A DNA stretch of 48,075 nt from a bacterium (lineage in GTDB: Bacteria; AUK180): positions 1 to 48,075 of the forward strand of contig JAGLGN010000008.1 in NCBI GenBank assembly GCA_023144005.1, given 5' to 3'. Positions 32,181 to 40,606 of the stretch are shown piece after piece (within the stretch, counting starts at the first letter, position 1; each line of letters starts with the position of its first letter). The notes below the pieces were generated by a model. It was given only the letters and a program-made list of their open reading frames with translations, was not told the DNA's origin and ran no database searches. Made by a program: the position numbers and the translations under genes.

Positions 32181-32508
32181 AATAAAACCTCCTCTTTTTA
32201 TCTTGTATTAAAACGCATCATTCGTGCCAGATTGGTATATAGTGCTATATTGGATATTTCATAATACGGTCAATAGCTCTTATAAATATTTGCATAGTTA
32301 TAATGGAAATTTTCACTATTTTTATTCGATAAAACGATCAATTTCCAAACTTAATTTGCGGAAGATTTTCAAATCTAGCTATTTCTTGGGATATTCAATT
32401 ATGATTCTGCAACAAATGCAACAACCGTCCCCGGCAACCTTCGAAACGATATCAATTTCCAAACTTGGGTTACAGTATATTTTTGAATTCCCCTGTAGAT
32501 AGAGAAAA
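32181..32508. repeat. Gene-free 328 bp with a REP-like copy flanked by 16-bp direct repeats
   Basis: ATCAATTTCCAAACTT occurs at 32337-32352 and again at 32451-32466. Between them lies a decayed copy of the promoter/REP-like element (GATTTTCAAATCTAGC near 32373; GCAACAAATGCAACAACCGT/CCCC near 32409). A weak promoter candidate TTGACC-18-TATAGC (about 32240-32270) may serve the zinc-ribbon operon. No gene. Confidence 0.7.
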
Positions 32509-32943
32509 TTAATTACTCGTGTTCTCGCCCTGAATTTCCCCCACAAGTCTACTCAATCTTGTAGTTCTCAGTTTTATATTCTTTATTTCACATTGCCATA
32601 TAATGATTACTCGCCAGCCGTGATTTTCCAGTAGTGCTTTTACCCTGCGATCTCTTTTTACATTTCGAGTAATTTTTTCTTGCCAAAAATCCTTTCGCGT
32701 TTCCGGGAGCTTAGAATAAGAACAATTTTCGTGACCATGCCAGAAACACCCGTGGACAAAAATAATTGTATTGTATTTCGGCAAGACAATATCTGGAGTT
32801 CCGGGATACCTTTTATCATTTTTCCGGAATCTGAATCCTTTAGAGAAAAGATAACTCCTTACAATCTTTTCGATGCGAGTATCTTTACCTCCGATCTTGG
32901 ACATTATCTGCGACCTTTTCTTTTTTGAGAAAATATCAGACAT
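32509..32943 (-). CDS. vsr: Very short patch repair endonuclease Vsr
   Basis: 144 residues, near E. coli Vsr length. KRSQIMSKIGGKDTRIEKIV is the characteristic N-terminus; Asp51 (GTPDIVLP), His64, Cys66, His71 and Cys73 (FVHGCFWHGHENC) sit at the same positions as catalytic and zinc ligands of E. coli Vsr, with Asp98 and Cys118 one residue off. It nicks T:G mismatches created when 5-methylcytosine deaminates, so it follows a C5 methylase. Start overlaps the methylase stop by 8 nt, in the operon with the GHKL-nuclease gene. Confidence 0.95.
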   Translation of the reverse strand: MSDIFSKKKRSQIMSKIGGKDTRIEKIVRSYLFSKGFRFRKNDKRYPGTPDIVLPKYNTIIFVHGCFWHGHENCSYSKLPETRKDFWQEKITRNVKRDRRVKALLENHGWRVIIIWQCEIKNIKLRTTRLSRLVGEIQGENTSN

Positions 32944-33964
32944 TATATTTCTTTAGATGTTCAATGATATTCCGACTTTGTATATAGCTGAATTTTGGGG
33001 GAAGGGCATTTCCAATTAACAGCGCCAAAGATGTTTTTGAAATACCTTCCGGAAATTTGTAATCGGGCGGAAAGGTTTGCAATAGTGAAGCCTCTCGAGC
33101 ACTGATTACACGATCCTCTTCAGGGTGTAGAAATCTACCCTTAGAGGGATTCAAGCATCCGCCCGTAATTGTTGTGGAGTAATCATCCCATCGCAAGCGG
33201 CCGTAAACATCATGGAATCCCACATTCTTTTTCTTATGACATTTCAATATAAATTCTGAAGGTAAATCTTTTCTGCTACCTCCATTCTTGGGAATTAATT
33301 TAATCATCTTCATAACTCTGGGTGTATGCTTTGCGATCATCTTATGAATTGGATCTAGAGAGTCTTTCGGCGAGACCAAGTTTCCAATTGCATCTCTTAC
33401 TGTAACTCTTTCACAAGTTTCTTCGCCGACCTTGATTTCTCCCAAACGAGATCCTATCAAAACCAATCGCTTTCTGCTTTGCGGCACTCCGTAATTCTTG
33501 ATATTGACTACTCGATAGTCTATATGATATTTCAATACTTCTCTCAAATTCGTAACCATTCTATTGAAATTGTCATAATTGACCAAGCCGGGAACATTTT
33601 CCATCATGATAGTGTGAGGTTTCAATTCTTTAACAAGTCTATAATATTCTAAAACAAGATCATTTCTCTCGTCGTGAACCTCTTCTTTCTTGTTCAATCT
33701 TCTGATTGAGGAAAAACCTTGACAAGGAGGGCAACCGGCAAGTAAATGCAATTTTTCGCTCCCAAGTGAATCTCTAAAATCATTTGCAGTAAGCTGTCGC
33801 ACATCTCCAAGTATTGTTTGCACACCAGGGAAATTTAATTTGTAAGTTTCTATAGCATCAAAATCATTATCGATTGCACACTTGATACTAAAGCCTGCCT
33901 GTACCATGCCAACGGAAAGCCCGCCACAGCCCGAAAATAAATCAATACTTCTATAATTCGTCAT
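32936..33964 (-). CDS. DNA (cytosine-5) methyltransferase
   Basis: 342 residues. Motif I DLFSGCGGLSVGM (8-20), motif IV GCPPCQGFS with catalytic Cys81, motif VI MENVPGL (121-127), motif VIII VPQSRKR, a short target-recognition region, motif IX (DDYSTTITGGCLNPSKGR with REASLLQTFP) and motif X GNALPP. It methylates C5 of cytosine within an unknown target. Starts directly at the end of the GHKL-nuclease gene (no spacer) and overlaps vsr, so the three are one operon. In this setting it should protect host DNA from the nuclease partner. Confidence 0.95.
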   Translation of the reverse strand: MTNYRSIDLFSGCGGLSVGMVQAGFSIKCAIDNDFDAIETYKLNFPGVQTILGDVRQLTANDFRDSLGSEKLHLLAGCPPCQGFSSIRRLNKKEEVHDERNDLVLEYYRLVKELKPHTIMMENVPGLVNYDNFNRMVTNLREVLKYHIDYRVVNIKNYGVPQSRKRLVLIGSRLGEIKVGEETCERVTVRDAIGNLVSPKDSLDPIHKMIAKHTPRVMKMIKLIPKNGGSRKDLPSEFILKCHKKKNVGFHDVYGRLRWDDYSTTITGGCLNPSKGRFLHPEEDRVISAREASLLQTFPPDYKFPEGISKTSLALLIGNALPPKFSYIQSRNIIEHLKKYNV

Positions 33965-35899
33965 TTAACTCATGGGGGAAATCATACCCTTAATTCTAGG
34001 ATCCTCTGGTGCTTTCTGTCTTAATATCTCAAAATATTCTTTGTAACTTGCTTCTACTCGCTCAAACAATGGTTTCCATTTAGTAGCATTAATTCCTGGC
34101 GAGAGCTTGACCATTGTTTTTTGAAGAGCACCATCTTTTGTGAAGTCATCTGCTATCAGCAAGCCACTTACGATCATCCTTCCATAATAACCTTCACTTC
34201 CCTTTTCATCAATAGCACTCTGTAAACAGGAAACATATCGTTCTAATCTCATCAGATGATCATAATCACACGGCTTACCTGGTCTCATTAATTCCAAAAT
34301 TACAATTCTAGCATCATCTTTCACGCAAAGAAGATCAAATCTTCTTTGCTCTTTTATATCCTTGTGTGAATATTCTTTATCAACAGTTCTTATTTCATCG
34401 CTAATCCAACTATCAATTCCTCTTTCTTGATAGATGTCGGCAGAGGTTAGGTGTGCATACTCATGACCCAACAACCATGAGTGTTCTTTAATAAATATTT
34501 GCATATCAAGAGACCCTTTTTTAGCTTTTTCAACCAATTTATCATCAATATGTTTCTTGAACTGACGAATTATTTCTAATTTCCCGATTATTACTTCTGC
34601 TATCGATACTGAGCTGATAATGTCCCATTCATTTATTGCTTCGTATAATTCTGGAAGGGCATTGGGACTTGAAGCATTTATTTTCTTGATGACCTTTTTT
34701 ACACTTTCTCGTTCTATACCACTAATCATAGAATTAGCAATTATTCTAAAATCCTCTTCATCAATTCTATCTAATTTAGCAATTTTTTCTAAGGCTTGAC
34801 TTATATCCCTCTGTTCTTGACCAACTAAAGCTTTGATACGAGGAGAAAATTCCGAAAAATCATGTTTAAATTTATTTAGATTCTTTTCATCCTTTCTCCT
34901 TTTCCATTCCTTGCATAACTCTTTTACTTTCTCTAGTCCCCACCTTTCAAAATTAGGAGCATTTTCCATTTTCCAATTTACCGCTTGCCGATCTGTAGCG
35001 ATATAATCATTTTCCTCATCAAGCACATCGGCAATTATTTTTCCAGTTAAGTACTCTAATCCTACTTGACCATTAATTCCGCCTGATAAATTAAAATGAA
35101 ATGGAGTTGTTTGAGCGATTCTTTCTCGTGCATAAATTGAAATTCCTCTAAGCTCAGGATCTTTAATCGTATCTTTAAGAAATCCAAACCAATACTTGAT
35201 TTGACCAAAATCTGGGATATCCGCAACTGCCCATTCTAGACCCTCCTCAGGAACTCGAAAATCAAACTCAAGATTTTCTTTTGTAATTGGCTCCCCATTT
35301 ATTATTATTTGCATTAAATCGGTATTCAATGCAAATCTTCTAGCAATACTTTTCCGAAAACTGATAATATTAATATTTCTTTTGAGCTTAAGTTTTTTTA
35401 AGATAACTGTAACTCCGTTCTCTTCGTCGGTATTCCCATCGATTTCAGGTTCAAATTCAAATGCGGACAAATCCGTTTTTAATTTCAGATCAGTATAATT
35501 TAGTGTAAATTCAACCAAATGTTCGGCTTTCACGCTATGTAATACAATATCCTCTGCAATACCAAAACCTGCTAATTTCCCTATTCCCTTCCTTCCCATC
35601 ACTAATCTGCCAGAACCCGTAGTTTCACTTCTTGATTCCCTTCTTTCATATCCAATGTTCAAATAGAAATCATTCAATTCCTTAAAAGTCATTCCTGTCC
35701 CATAATCCTTTACTCGAATTTCTGCGCCTTGGATGGAAATATCTGACGGAATTGTAATTTCAATTTTTTTTGAATCAGCATCCCATGCATTTGCGATAAA
35801 TTCAGCTACTGCCGGAACCGGACCTCCATACATTTGATGCCCTAAAAGATCAATAAACCTCCCGGCAAACTTCATTTTTAACTTTCTAGAATCATTCAT
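33965..35899 (-). CDS. GHKL ATPase (paraMORC-like) fused to a PD-(D/E)XK-like nuclease domain
   Basis: 644 residues from the ATG at 35899 (GGAG 9 nt upstream; an ATG at 35914 has no SD). The GHKL ATP site is complete: N box EFIANAWDADS (Glu33, Asn37, Asp40), G1 DYGTGM (65-70), G2 GRKGIGKLAGFG (102-113). The middle is helical. The C-terminal 160 residues look like a Shedu/DUF4263-type nuclease: EHSWLLGHEY, RRFDLLCV (Asp522), IVILELMRPGKP (Glu536). The usual ExK lysine is Met538, with Lys542 a possible substitute. GHKL proteins next to C5 methylase and Vsr are a described restriction-modification class (paraMORC/MutL-like). First gene of the operon. Confidence 0.85.
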   Translation of the reverse strand: MNDSRKLKMKFAGRFIDLLGHQMYGGPVPAVAEFIANAWDADSKKIEITIPSDISIQGAEIRVKDYGTGMTFKELNDFYLNIGYERRESRSETTGSGRLVMGRKGIGKLAGFGIAEDIVLHSVKAEHLVEFTLNYTDLKLKTDLSAFEFEPEIDGNTDEENGVTVILKKLKLKRNINIISFRKSIARRFALNTDLMQIIINGEPITKENLEFDFRVPEEGLEWAVADIPDFGQIKYWFGFLKDTIKDPELRGISIYARERIAQTTPFHFNLSGGINGQVGLEYLTGKIIADVLDEENDYIATDRQAVNWKMENAPNFERWGLEKVKELCKEWKRRKDEKNLNKFKHDFSEFSPRIKALVGQEQRDISQALEKIAKLDRIDEEDFRIIANSMISGIERESVKKVIKKINASSPNALPELYEAINEWDIISSVSIAEVIIGKLEIIRQFKKHIDDKLVEKAKKGSLDMQIFIKEHSWLLGHEYAHLTSADIYQERGIDSWISDEIRTVDKEYSHKDIKEQRRFDLLCVKDDARIVILELMRPGKPCDYDHLMRLERYVSCLQSAIDEKGSEGYYGRMIVSGLLIADDFTKDGALQKTMVKLSPGINATKWKPLFERVEASYKEYFEILRQKAPEDPRIKGMISPMS

Positions 35900-35923
35900 A
35901 TTGGTGAACTCCATATATACAAT

Positions 35924-35939
35924 TTTGTGCTATCACAAA
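35924..35939. promoter_or_regulatory. Inverted repeat, candidate operator of the R-M operon
   Basis: TTTGTG-CTAT-CACAAA, 6-bp arms with 4-nt spacer, between promoter (35968-35996) and start codon. Position fits an operator or a small RNA hairpin. Confidence 0.4.
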
Positions 35940-35967
35940 TCTATTTTCAATTTTTCTCTGTGAGTGA

Positions 35968-35996
35968 ATTCTATCACTTTTATAAACTTCTTTCAA
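35968..35996 (-). promoter_or_regulatory. Promoter of the GHKL/methylase/vsr operon
   Basis: TTGAAA (35991-35996), 17-bp spacer, TAGAAT (35968-35973). Confidence 0.6.
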
Positions 35997-36097
35997 CTAT
36001 CTTCCTTTTAGCTAACTGTCGCCTCTGAGATTTCCATAATTCTTTCCTTACCTTTCCCTATACTTCTGAATAGGGACCTGGTCTTTGCTTAGTACCT

Positions 36098-36211
36098 TTA
36101 TTGATTAATTCGTCGGAAGACAGCCGTCCTGCCCATAATAACCTTCGGACGGGCGGTAATCTCGAATCCGCATCCTTCCGCAATAGTGATCATTTCAGCG
36201 AAACTCTCGGT
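36098..36211 (-). pseudogene. Remnant of a methyltransferase C-terminus
   Basis: The frame reads TTESFAEMITIAEGCGFEIT, ARPKVIMGRTAVFRRINQ and stop. This is nearly the C-terminus of the methyltransferase at 37526-38284 (TTESFAEMITVAEGCGFEIA, ARPKVIMGRTAVFCRRN). At DNA level the two share AGACAGCCGTCCTGCCCATA and the following 20 bases. The rest of the gene is missing, so this is a partial duplication. Confidence 0.8.
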
Positions 36212-36261
36212 GGTACATAAATCGGTAAATTGTGGACGGTGGTTCACAAAATTAACGAAAC

Positions 36262-36387
36262 TCATTCCTGAGCCACCGCTGGCGCTTCTTCGCCAGCAGA
36301 TATTTCTTTCTTCTTCACAAATATTGCATATCCCGCAATCGTGAGACCGTTTGATTTCCAGACGCACTTGACTTTGTTTTCACTCAT
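36262..36387 (-). CDS. Short ORF (41 codons) with its own promoter, doubtful
   Basis: MSENKVKCVWKSNGLTIAGY continues to a stop at 36262. A promoter TTGAAG-17-TATAAT (36404-36432) lies just upstream, giving a leader of about 10 nt without an SD. Not recognised; it abuts the methyltransferase remnant and may be the start of a lost gene. Confidence 0.25.
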   Translation of the reverse strand: MSENKVKCVWKSNGLTIAGYAIFVKKKEISAGEEAPAVAQE

Positions 36388-36403
36388 TATATTCATTTGC
36401 ATT

Positions 36404-36432
36404 ATTATAGTGTATTTTGCGCTCATCTTCAA
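36404..36432 (-). promoter_or_regulatory. Promoter facing the 41-codon ORF
   Basis: TTGAAG (36427-36432), 17-bp spacer, TATAAT (36404-36409). Confidence 0.5.
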
Positions 36433-36447
36433 GAAGCGCAGCAACAC

Positions 36448-36648
36448 GCTGCGTAGAGGTTGGAGGCTGGAGGTTAGAGGTTAGTTGGGAAAGGAACAAT
36501 TGAGAAGGGAACAAAAATATACTAAAGGAATATGTGCTTATGTGTTATAATGAAGAAGGACGCTACGCAGTGAACCAGTGGACCCAGTGTCCCAGTGGAA
36601 CAAGGGCAAAAGCTGGGAGATGAAGGATTATGAATTAGGAGATGAAAT
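36448..36648. repeat. Intergenic word repeats
   Basis: GAGGTTGGAGGCTGGAGGTT near 36458; GGACGCTACGCAGTGAACCA, then GTGGACCCAGTGTCCCAGTG, near 36550-36595. The latter is the word also found inside the TPR gene. Confidence 0.75.
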
Positions 36649-37302
36649 ATGAAACCATCTGAAGAATTGCTTAAGAATTATCAAAAGGTCAATCGATACA
36701 AAGATGAATTAATGACCGCCGTGGGATTTCACAGATTACCAGTGATGCCGAAATCTTCAATGAACATTGCGGCAGAAATTATTAGTAAAAAGAATATTAC
36801 ATCGGTTCTTGACATAGGGGCCAATGACCGCAGATTTGAAAAGCATATATCACTTGACAAATGCCGTTACCACTCCATGGATCAAGATGAGACATATGAT
36901 CATGATTTCAGAACTATTGAAGATATTGGAAATAATACAAAATTTGGAATGATCACGATGTTCGCAGTAATTGAACATCTCGAGATCGCTACTTATATTG
37001 ATGAATTTATCCCATTTTTCCTTGAAGCTCTTGAGCCGAACGGCTATTTAGTGATTTCTTCCAATAATGTCTTTCATAACCTTGGAATAAGAACGGATTA
37101 TTCCCATATAAAATCATATTCACCCAGAGATCTGCACGCGATTATGCGTAATTTTGGATTTAAAACAATTGGTGTATATCGAATCTCATTATTGTCAAAT
37201 AAAATCAGATGGTTTTTCGATCTATTGAGTAAAACTGTTTTTAAGCCCTATTGCCTGGATTACGCGCCCGAGATATGCTGGATATTTACCAAAGGAGGCT
37301 AG
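36649..37302 (+). CDS. Class I SAM-dependent methyltransferase
   Basis: 217 residues. VLDIGANDRRFEKHI is motif I (SAM-binding glycine loop, near 53-67), followed by YHSMDQDE (acidic residue after strand 2), MITMFAVIEHLE (motif IV-like) and LEPNGYLVISSNN (motif VI-like). The substrate is unknown; the C-terminus suggests a small-molecule or glycan methylase of the Methyltransf_11/23 type. SD AGGAG precedes the ATG. Stand-alone gene surrounded by repeat-rich gaps. Confidence 0.8.
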   Translation: MKPSEELLKNYQKVNRYKDELMTAVGFHRLPVMPKSSMNIAAEIISKKNITSVLDIGANDRRFEKHISLDKCRYHSMDQDETYDHDFRTIEDIGNNTKFGMITMFAVIEHLEIATYIDEFIPFFLEALEPNGYLVISSNNVFHNLGIRTDYSHIKSYSPRDLHAIMRNFGFKTIGVYRISLLSNKIRWFFDLLSKTVFKPYCLDYAPEICWIFTKGG

Positions 37303-37525
37303 AGGTTAGAGGTTGGAGGTTGGTTGAAGATGGGGAAGAATATAGAGAAATAGAGGCTAGAGGCTATAGAGAAATTGACAATGGACAATTGACAGTTGAC
37401 AATTAAAAAGTAGAACCCAAAGAGATTCTTATCCCAAACAGTTTTTCTCAACCTTGAACATTTGAACCTTTCAACTTCTGAACTATCTTTTAGAATAAGG
37501 TATCGTGTCCTTACTTATTACTTTT
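37303..37525. repeat. Intergenic word repeats
   Basis: GGAGGCTAGAGGTTAGAGGT and related words at about 37294-37370, then GACAATGGACAATTGACAGT and TGACAATT at about 37377-37406, the same mix as in other gaps. Confidence 0.8.
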
Positions 37526-38284
37526 TTAATTCCGCCGGCAAAAGACAGCCGTCCTGCCCATAATAACCTTCGGACGGGCGGCGATCTCGAAGCCGCACCC
37601 TTCCGCGACAGTGATCATTTCAGCAAAACTCTCGGTAGTGGCGTGATGCGGGGGCTCGGCGATATAAAGATATTTCCCCGCTTTCAATAGTGAATGCATC
37701 TCTTTGAAGAAATTCTCCGCACTCGAAACTTCGTGGACGATGTAGAATGCGATTATAAAATCAGCCGGCTCCGTGAGTCCTGTTGACTCTACTCCCGACT
37801 TGATCAGCTCGATCGTATTTTCGTATTTGCTGCCTTTTATTTTTTCCGCTACTTTATCAAGCATACCCTGCTGAAGATCCACAGCAAGCACTCGACCATG
37901 TTCTCCGACCATTTTGGCGAGGCCGATGGAAAAGATCCCCGTGCCGCAGCCGACATCTATCACGGTATCACCTTTGTTAATGTATTTCTTGAATAATCGC
38001 CCGGCATTATGTCCGAGTTTTCTAAAAGGATTATCCAATTGATGCGCATGCTCCATCAAGCAGATCCCGGGTTTAGTGTCCGGGGAGGCGGCCTTCTTCT
38101 CTTTGAGATCCTGCTTGTGCAGCATCCATATCCTGATCACAGCAAAGAGCATGATGGAGGTAAAAAGAATTTCAAGGAGCCAGATATAATTTTGGGCGAA
38201 CCGTAGCTTCACAGATAGAACAAATAGGAGCGCAGCAACCACAATTACAAATGAATACAGTAATTGTTTAGCTGAATTTTTCAT
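37526..38284 (-). CDS. Membrane-anchored class I methyltransferase
   Basis: 252 residues. Two N-terminal hydrophobic helices (LLYSFVIVVAALLFVLSVKL; IWLLEILFTSIMLFAVIRIW), then GDTVIDVGCGTGIFSIGLAK (motif I), VLAVDLQQGML, ADFIIAFYIVHEV and LLKAGKYLYIAEPP. The late HH and ARPKVIMGRTAVF fit UbiE-like small-molecule methylases. Its start overlaps the stop region of the YhaN-like gene (spacing 15 nt), so it is the third gene of the repair operon. Substrate unknown. A duplicated C-terminal fragment lies at 36098-36211. Confidence 0.82.
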   Translation of the reverse strand: MKNSAKQLLYSFVIVVAALLFVLSVKLRFAQNYIWLLEILFTSIMLFAVIRIWMLHKQDLKEKKAASPDTKPGICLMEHAHQLDNPFRKLGHNAGRLFKKYINKGDTVIDVGCGTGIFSIGLAKMVGEHGRVLAVDLQQGMLDKVAEKIKGSKYENTIELIKSGVESTGLTEPADFIIAFYIVHEVSSAENFFKEMHSLLKAGKYLYIAEPPHHATTESFAEMITVAEGCGFEIAARPKVIMGRTAVFCRRN

Positions 38285-38299
38285 CTTTTATAGATAACC

Positions 38300-40606
38300 T
38301 CACATTTCAATGATCTCGGCACCTGCCGCTCCGGCACGGTCCTGTACCGTAAAATATATTATCTGCCAGCCGTCATCAGAAAGCTTCTTGAGCATCTTCA
38401 TACCGTTTTCAAAGCGCTTCTTGTCAGCAGCGATAAAGGGGTCGTCCAATAGGAAAAATCCCTTGATCCCGCCGAATATCTCTTCACCGAATGCGATCTT
38501 CACGCTAAAATACAGCTGATCGAATGTGCCCTGAGACAGCTCATCCACAGAATAAATATGGCCCGCGGTATCCTTCGCATAAAGGGTATTCTTATCCTTG
38601 TCATAATCAACCTGCGTATATCTGCCTGATGTCAATTTTGAAAAAACCTTTGACACCCTGCTGTCCGCACCGAAATACCGTGAGAACTCCGCTGAGATAT
38701 CATCGCCGATATTGTCGAGAAGCCCGATCGTCTGCTCCTTGATCCTGATACTTGTTTCAAGCCGGTCCTTCTCATGTAAAAGGGCATTTATCAGCTGCTC
38801 GACAGCGGTAGCGGTGTGAGATCCAATATCTTCCATCTCAAAATTCATACCCGCTCTCTCATTGAAGGCGCCGAGACGATCCGCGATCTTACCGGCATTG
38901 AGAGCATAGGTACGCACCTGGTCTCTCATCTTCTTTCTGCTTTCTTCAATGTCCTTGATATCGGATTCGAGAATATCTCTCTCGCCGGTACCATCCTCGA
39001 TACGGTTTGCGATATCGGCAATACCGGCATTCAGATCATCAAGTAAAATATCACGATACTCTTTTGCAAGCTCCGTCAACGGCTCTTTCTCATCAGAGAT
39101 AGTTGCTGATAATATCTCTATTTGCCTGCTGAGCTGCTGTATTTCCTTTTTCAAGTCGTCGATATTCTTCAGCCGATCGGTGAGTTGATCAAGATCCTCT
39201 ATTTTCAGAGCTGTTCTGAGTTCTGTAAGACCATTTTCCGCATCGGAATACTTTGCGGAAACACTGTCGATAAAGTCCGTCTGGCCTTCTATTTTTCCAT
39301 CGATCTTGTTTCGCTCCCCATTTAAGATATCGACCTCAATCCCCAGATTTGATACTTCCTCTCTCAATTTTTCGGTCTCGCCAAAAATATCGGAAATATT
39401 TGTTATATCAAGGCCAAGGCCACGGATCTCCTCTTTCCAGCGGATCTCGGCTTCCTCTGAAACCTTGACACCGCCTTTGACGTTTATCACCAGTAGTATA
39501 AGAGTAATTATCAGCGCCGATCCACCGCCATACAAAAGGTATGGGTTCTTCATAATAGCCCCGATAATCAAAAATAGTAAAGAAAGTACCATTGATGAAA
39601 CAGATATCAGCATAAAGGCCTTCCGATGGCTAATTGTCAATGAGGCACGCTCTCCTTTACTGATCCTGTTTGATATTCTGTCGCATATATTCTCAAGTTT
39701 TTGCAGGCGCTCATTCCCGTACTCGTGTTTCTGCGCAGATTCCGCAAGCTTCTGAGAAAGCAGCGCTTGGGCCTGCTCAAGGTCTTTCTTTTCAAGGCCA
39801 TGTGTGATGTGCTCAGCCTTCAAACGACTACAAGTCGCGTCTAATTCCCTGAATTTTTCCGCATTTTCTTCAACTGCTTTCTGCTCAGTCAATTGTTCTT
39901 CTTTACTACACAGATCGGTTTGAAAAGCAGATATCTGCTCTCTTTTTGTGAATGACGCTGCCTGCTCCAATCTAATATGCTCATTGCCCAGATGTACCAG
40001 TTTATCTTCCAATGCTGCCGATGCCTTCATTAACTCAAAATATTTTCTTTCGGCTTCCCTGCCGCTGCTGATCTCATCGTCCTCGGAAAATGCTTTATTG
40101 ATCTCGTCTATATCATTAAAAATACTCTTTAGATCAGTTTTAATTCTTGTGGCGCTCAGAAATTCTCCTCTGAGATTTTTCTCGATCTTCTGCAATAAGC
40201 TCTGCTCGCTTCCCAGGAGTTTTTCGGATAACGGCCCCAGATACGAACCGGTATCCAGATCGCTGCTTCTGACTATAAAGAGTTTTCTAAAATCCTCTTC
40301 GCTTAGATCAAGATCTGTCAATACCTTAATGAAGTCCGAAACAGGACGGCCCTTGTCATCATACAGCGTGATCGTCCCCTCTAATTGCTCGATCGTGCCG
40401 TATCTGGCGGGCGCGATATCAAATGGCGGCGCTCCGCGCTTATCGTATTTGAGCAGGCCTAACTTATATAGAATTCCTTCCAGAAGGTAAGTTTTTCCGG
40501 ATTCATTGGAGCCGCGTATGATAGTAAAAGGTTTCAGCTTCTTGTCGAAATTGGAGATAGGACCGAGTTTCAGAAATTTAACCGCCTCCAGTTTGAAACT
40601 TTTCAC
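38300..40606 (-). CDS. YhaN-like SMC/Rad50-type ATPase with membrane segment
   Basis: 768 residues. Walker A GSNESGKT (32-39) in an N-terminal ATPase half; long coiled coils (about 170-330 and 385-630); two hydrophobic helices near 335-380 (AFMLISVSSMVLSLLFLIIG, then a GGGSALIITLILLVI stretch), a feature of YhaN. The C-terminal half has the signature ELSQGTFDQLYFSVKIAFGE and Walker B GFFLLDDPF. Rad50/SbcC relatives pair with Mre11-type nucleases to process DNA ends; the membrane segments place this one at the inner membrane. Start overlaps the YhaO-like stop by 4 nt. Confidence 0.85.
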   Translation of the reverse strand: MKSFKLEAVKFLKLGPISNFDKKLKPFTIIRGSNESGKTYLLEGILYKLGLLKYDKRGAPPFDIAPARYGTIEQLEGTITLYDDKGRPVSDFIKVLTDLDLSEEDFRKLFIVRSSDLDTGSYLGPLSEKLLGSEQSLLQKIEKNLRGEFLSATRIKTDLKSIFNDIDEINKAFSEDDEISSGREAERKYFELMKASAALEDKLVHLGNEHIRLEQAASFTKREQISAFQTDLCSKEEQLTEQKAVEENAEKFRELDATCSRLKAEHITHGLEKKDLEQAQALLSQKLAESAQKHEYGNERLQKLENICDRISNRISKGERASLTISHRKAFMLISVSSMVLSLLFLIIGAIMKNPYLLYGGGSALIITLILLVINVKGGVKVSEEAEIRWKEEIRGLGLDITNISDIFGETEKLREEVSNLGIEVDILNGERNKIDGKIEGQTDFIDSVSAKYSDAENGLTELRTALKIEDLDQLTDRLKNIDDLKKEIQQLSRQIEILSATISDEKEPLTELAKEYRDILLDDLNAGIADIANRIEDGTGERDILESDIKDIEESRKKMRDQVRTYALNAGKIADRLGAFNERAGMNFEMEDIGSHTATAVEQLINALLHEKDRLETSIRIKEQTIGLLDNIGDDISAEFSRYFGADSRVSKVFSKLTSGRYTQVDYDKDKNTLYAKDTAGHIYSVDELSQGTFDQLYFSVKIAFGEEIFGGIKGFFLLDDPFIAADKKRFENGMKMLKKLSDDGWQIIYFTVQDRAGAAGAEIIEM

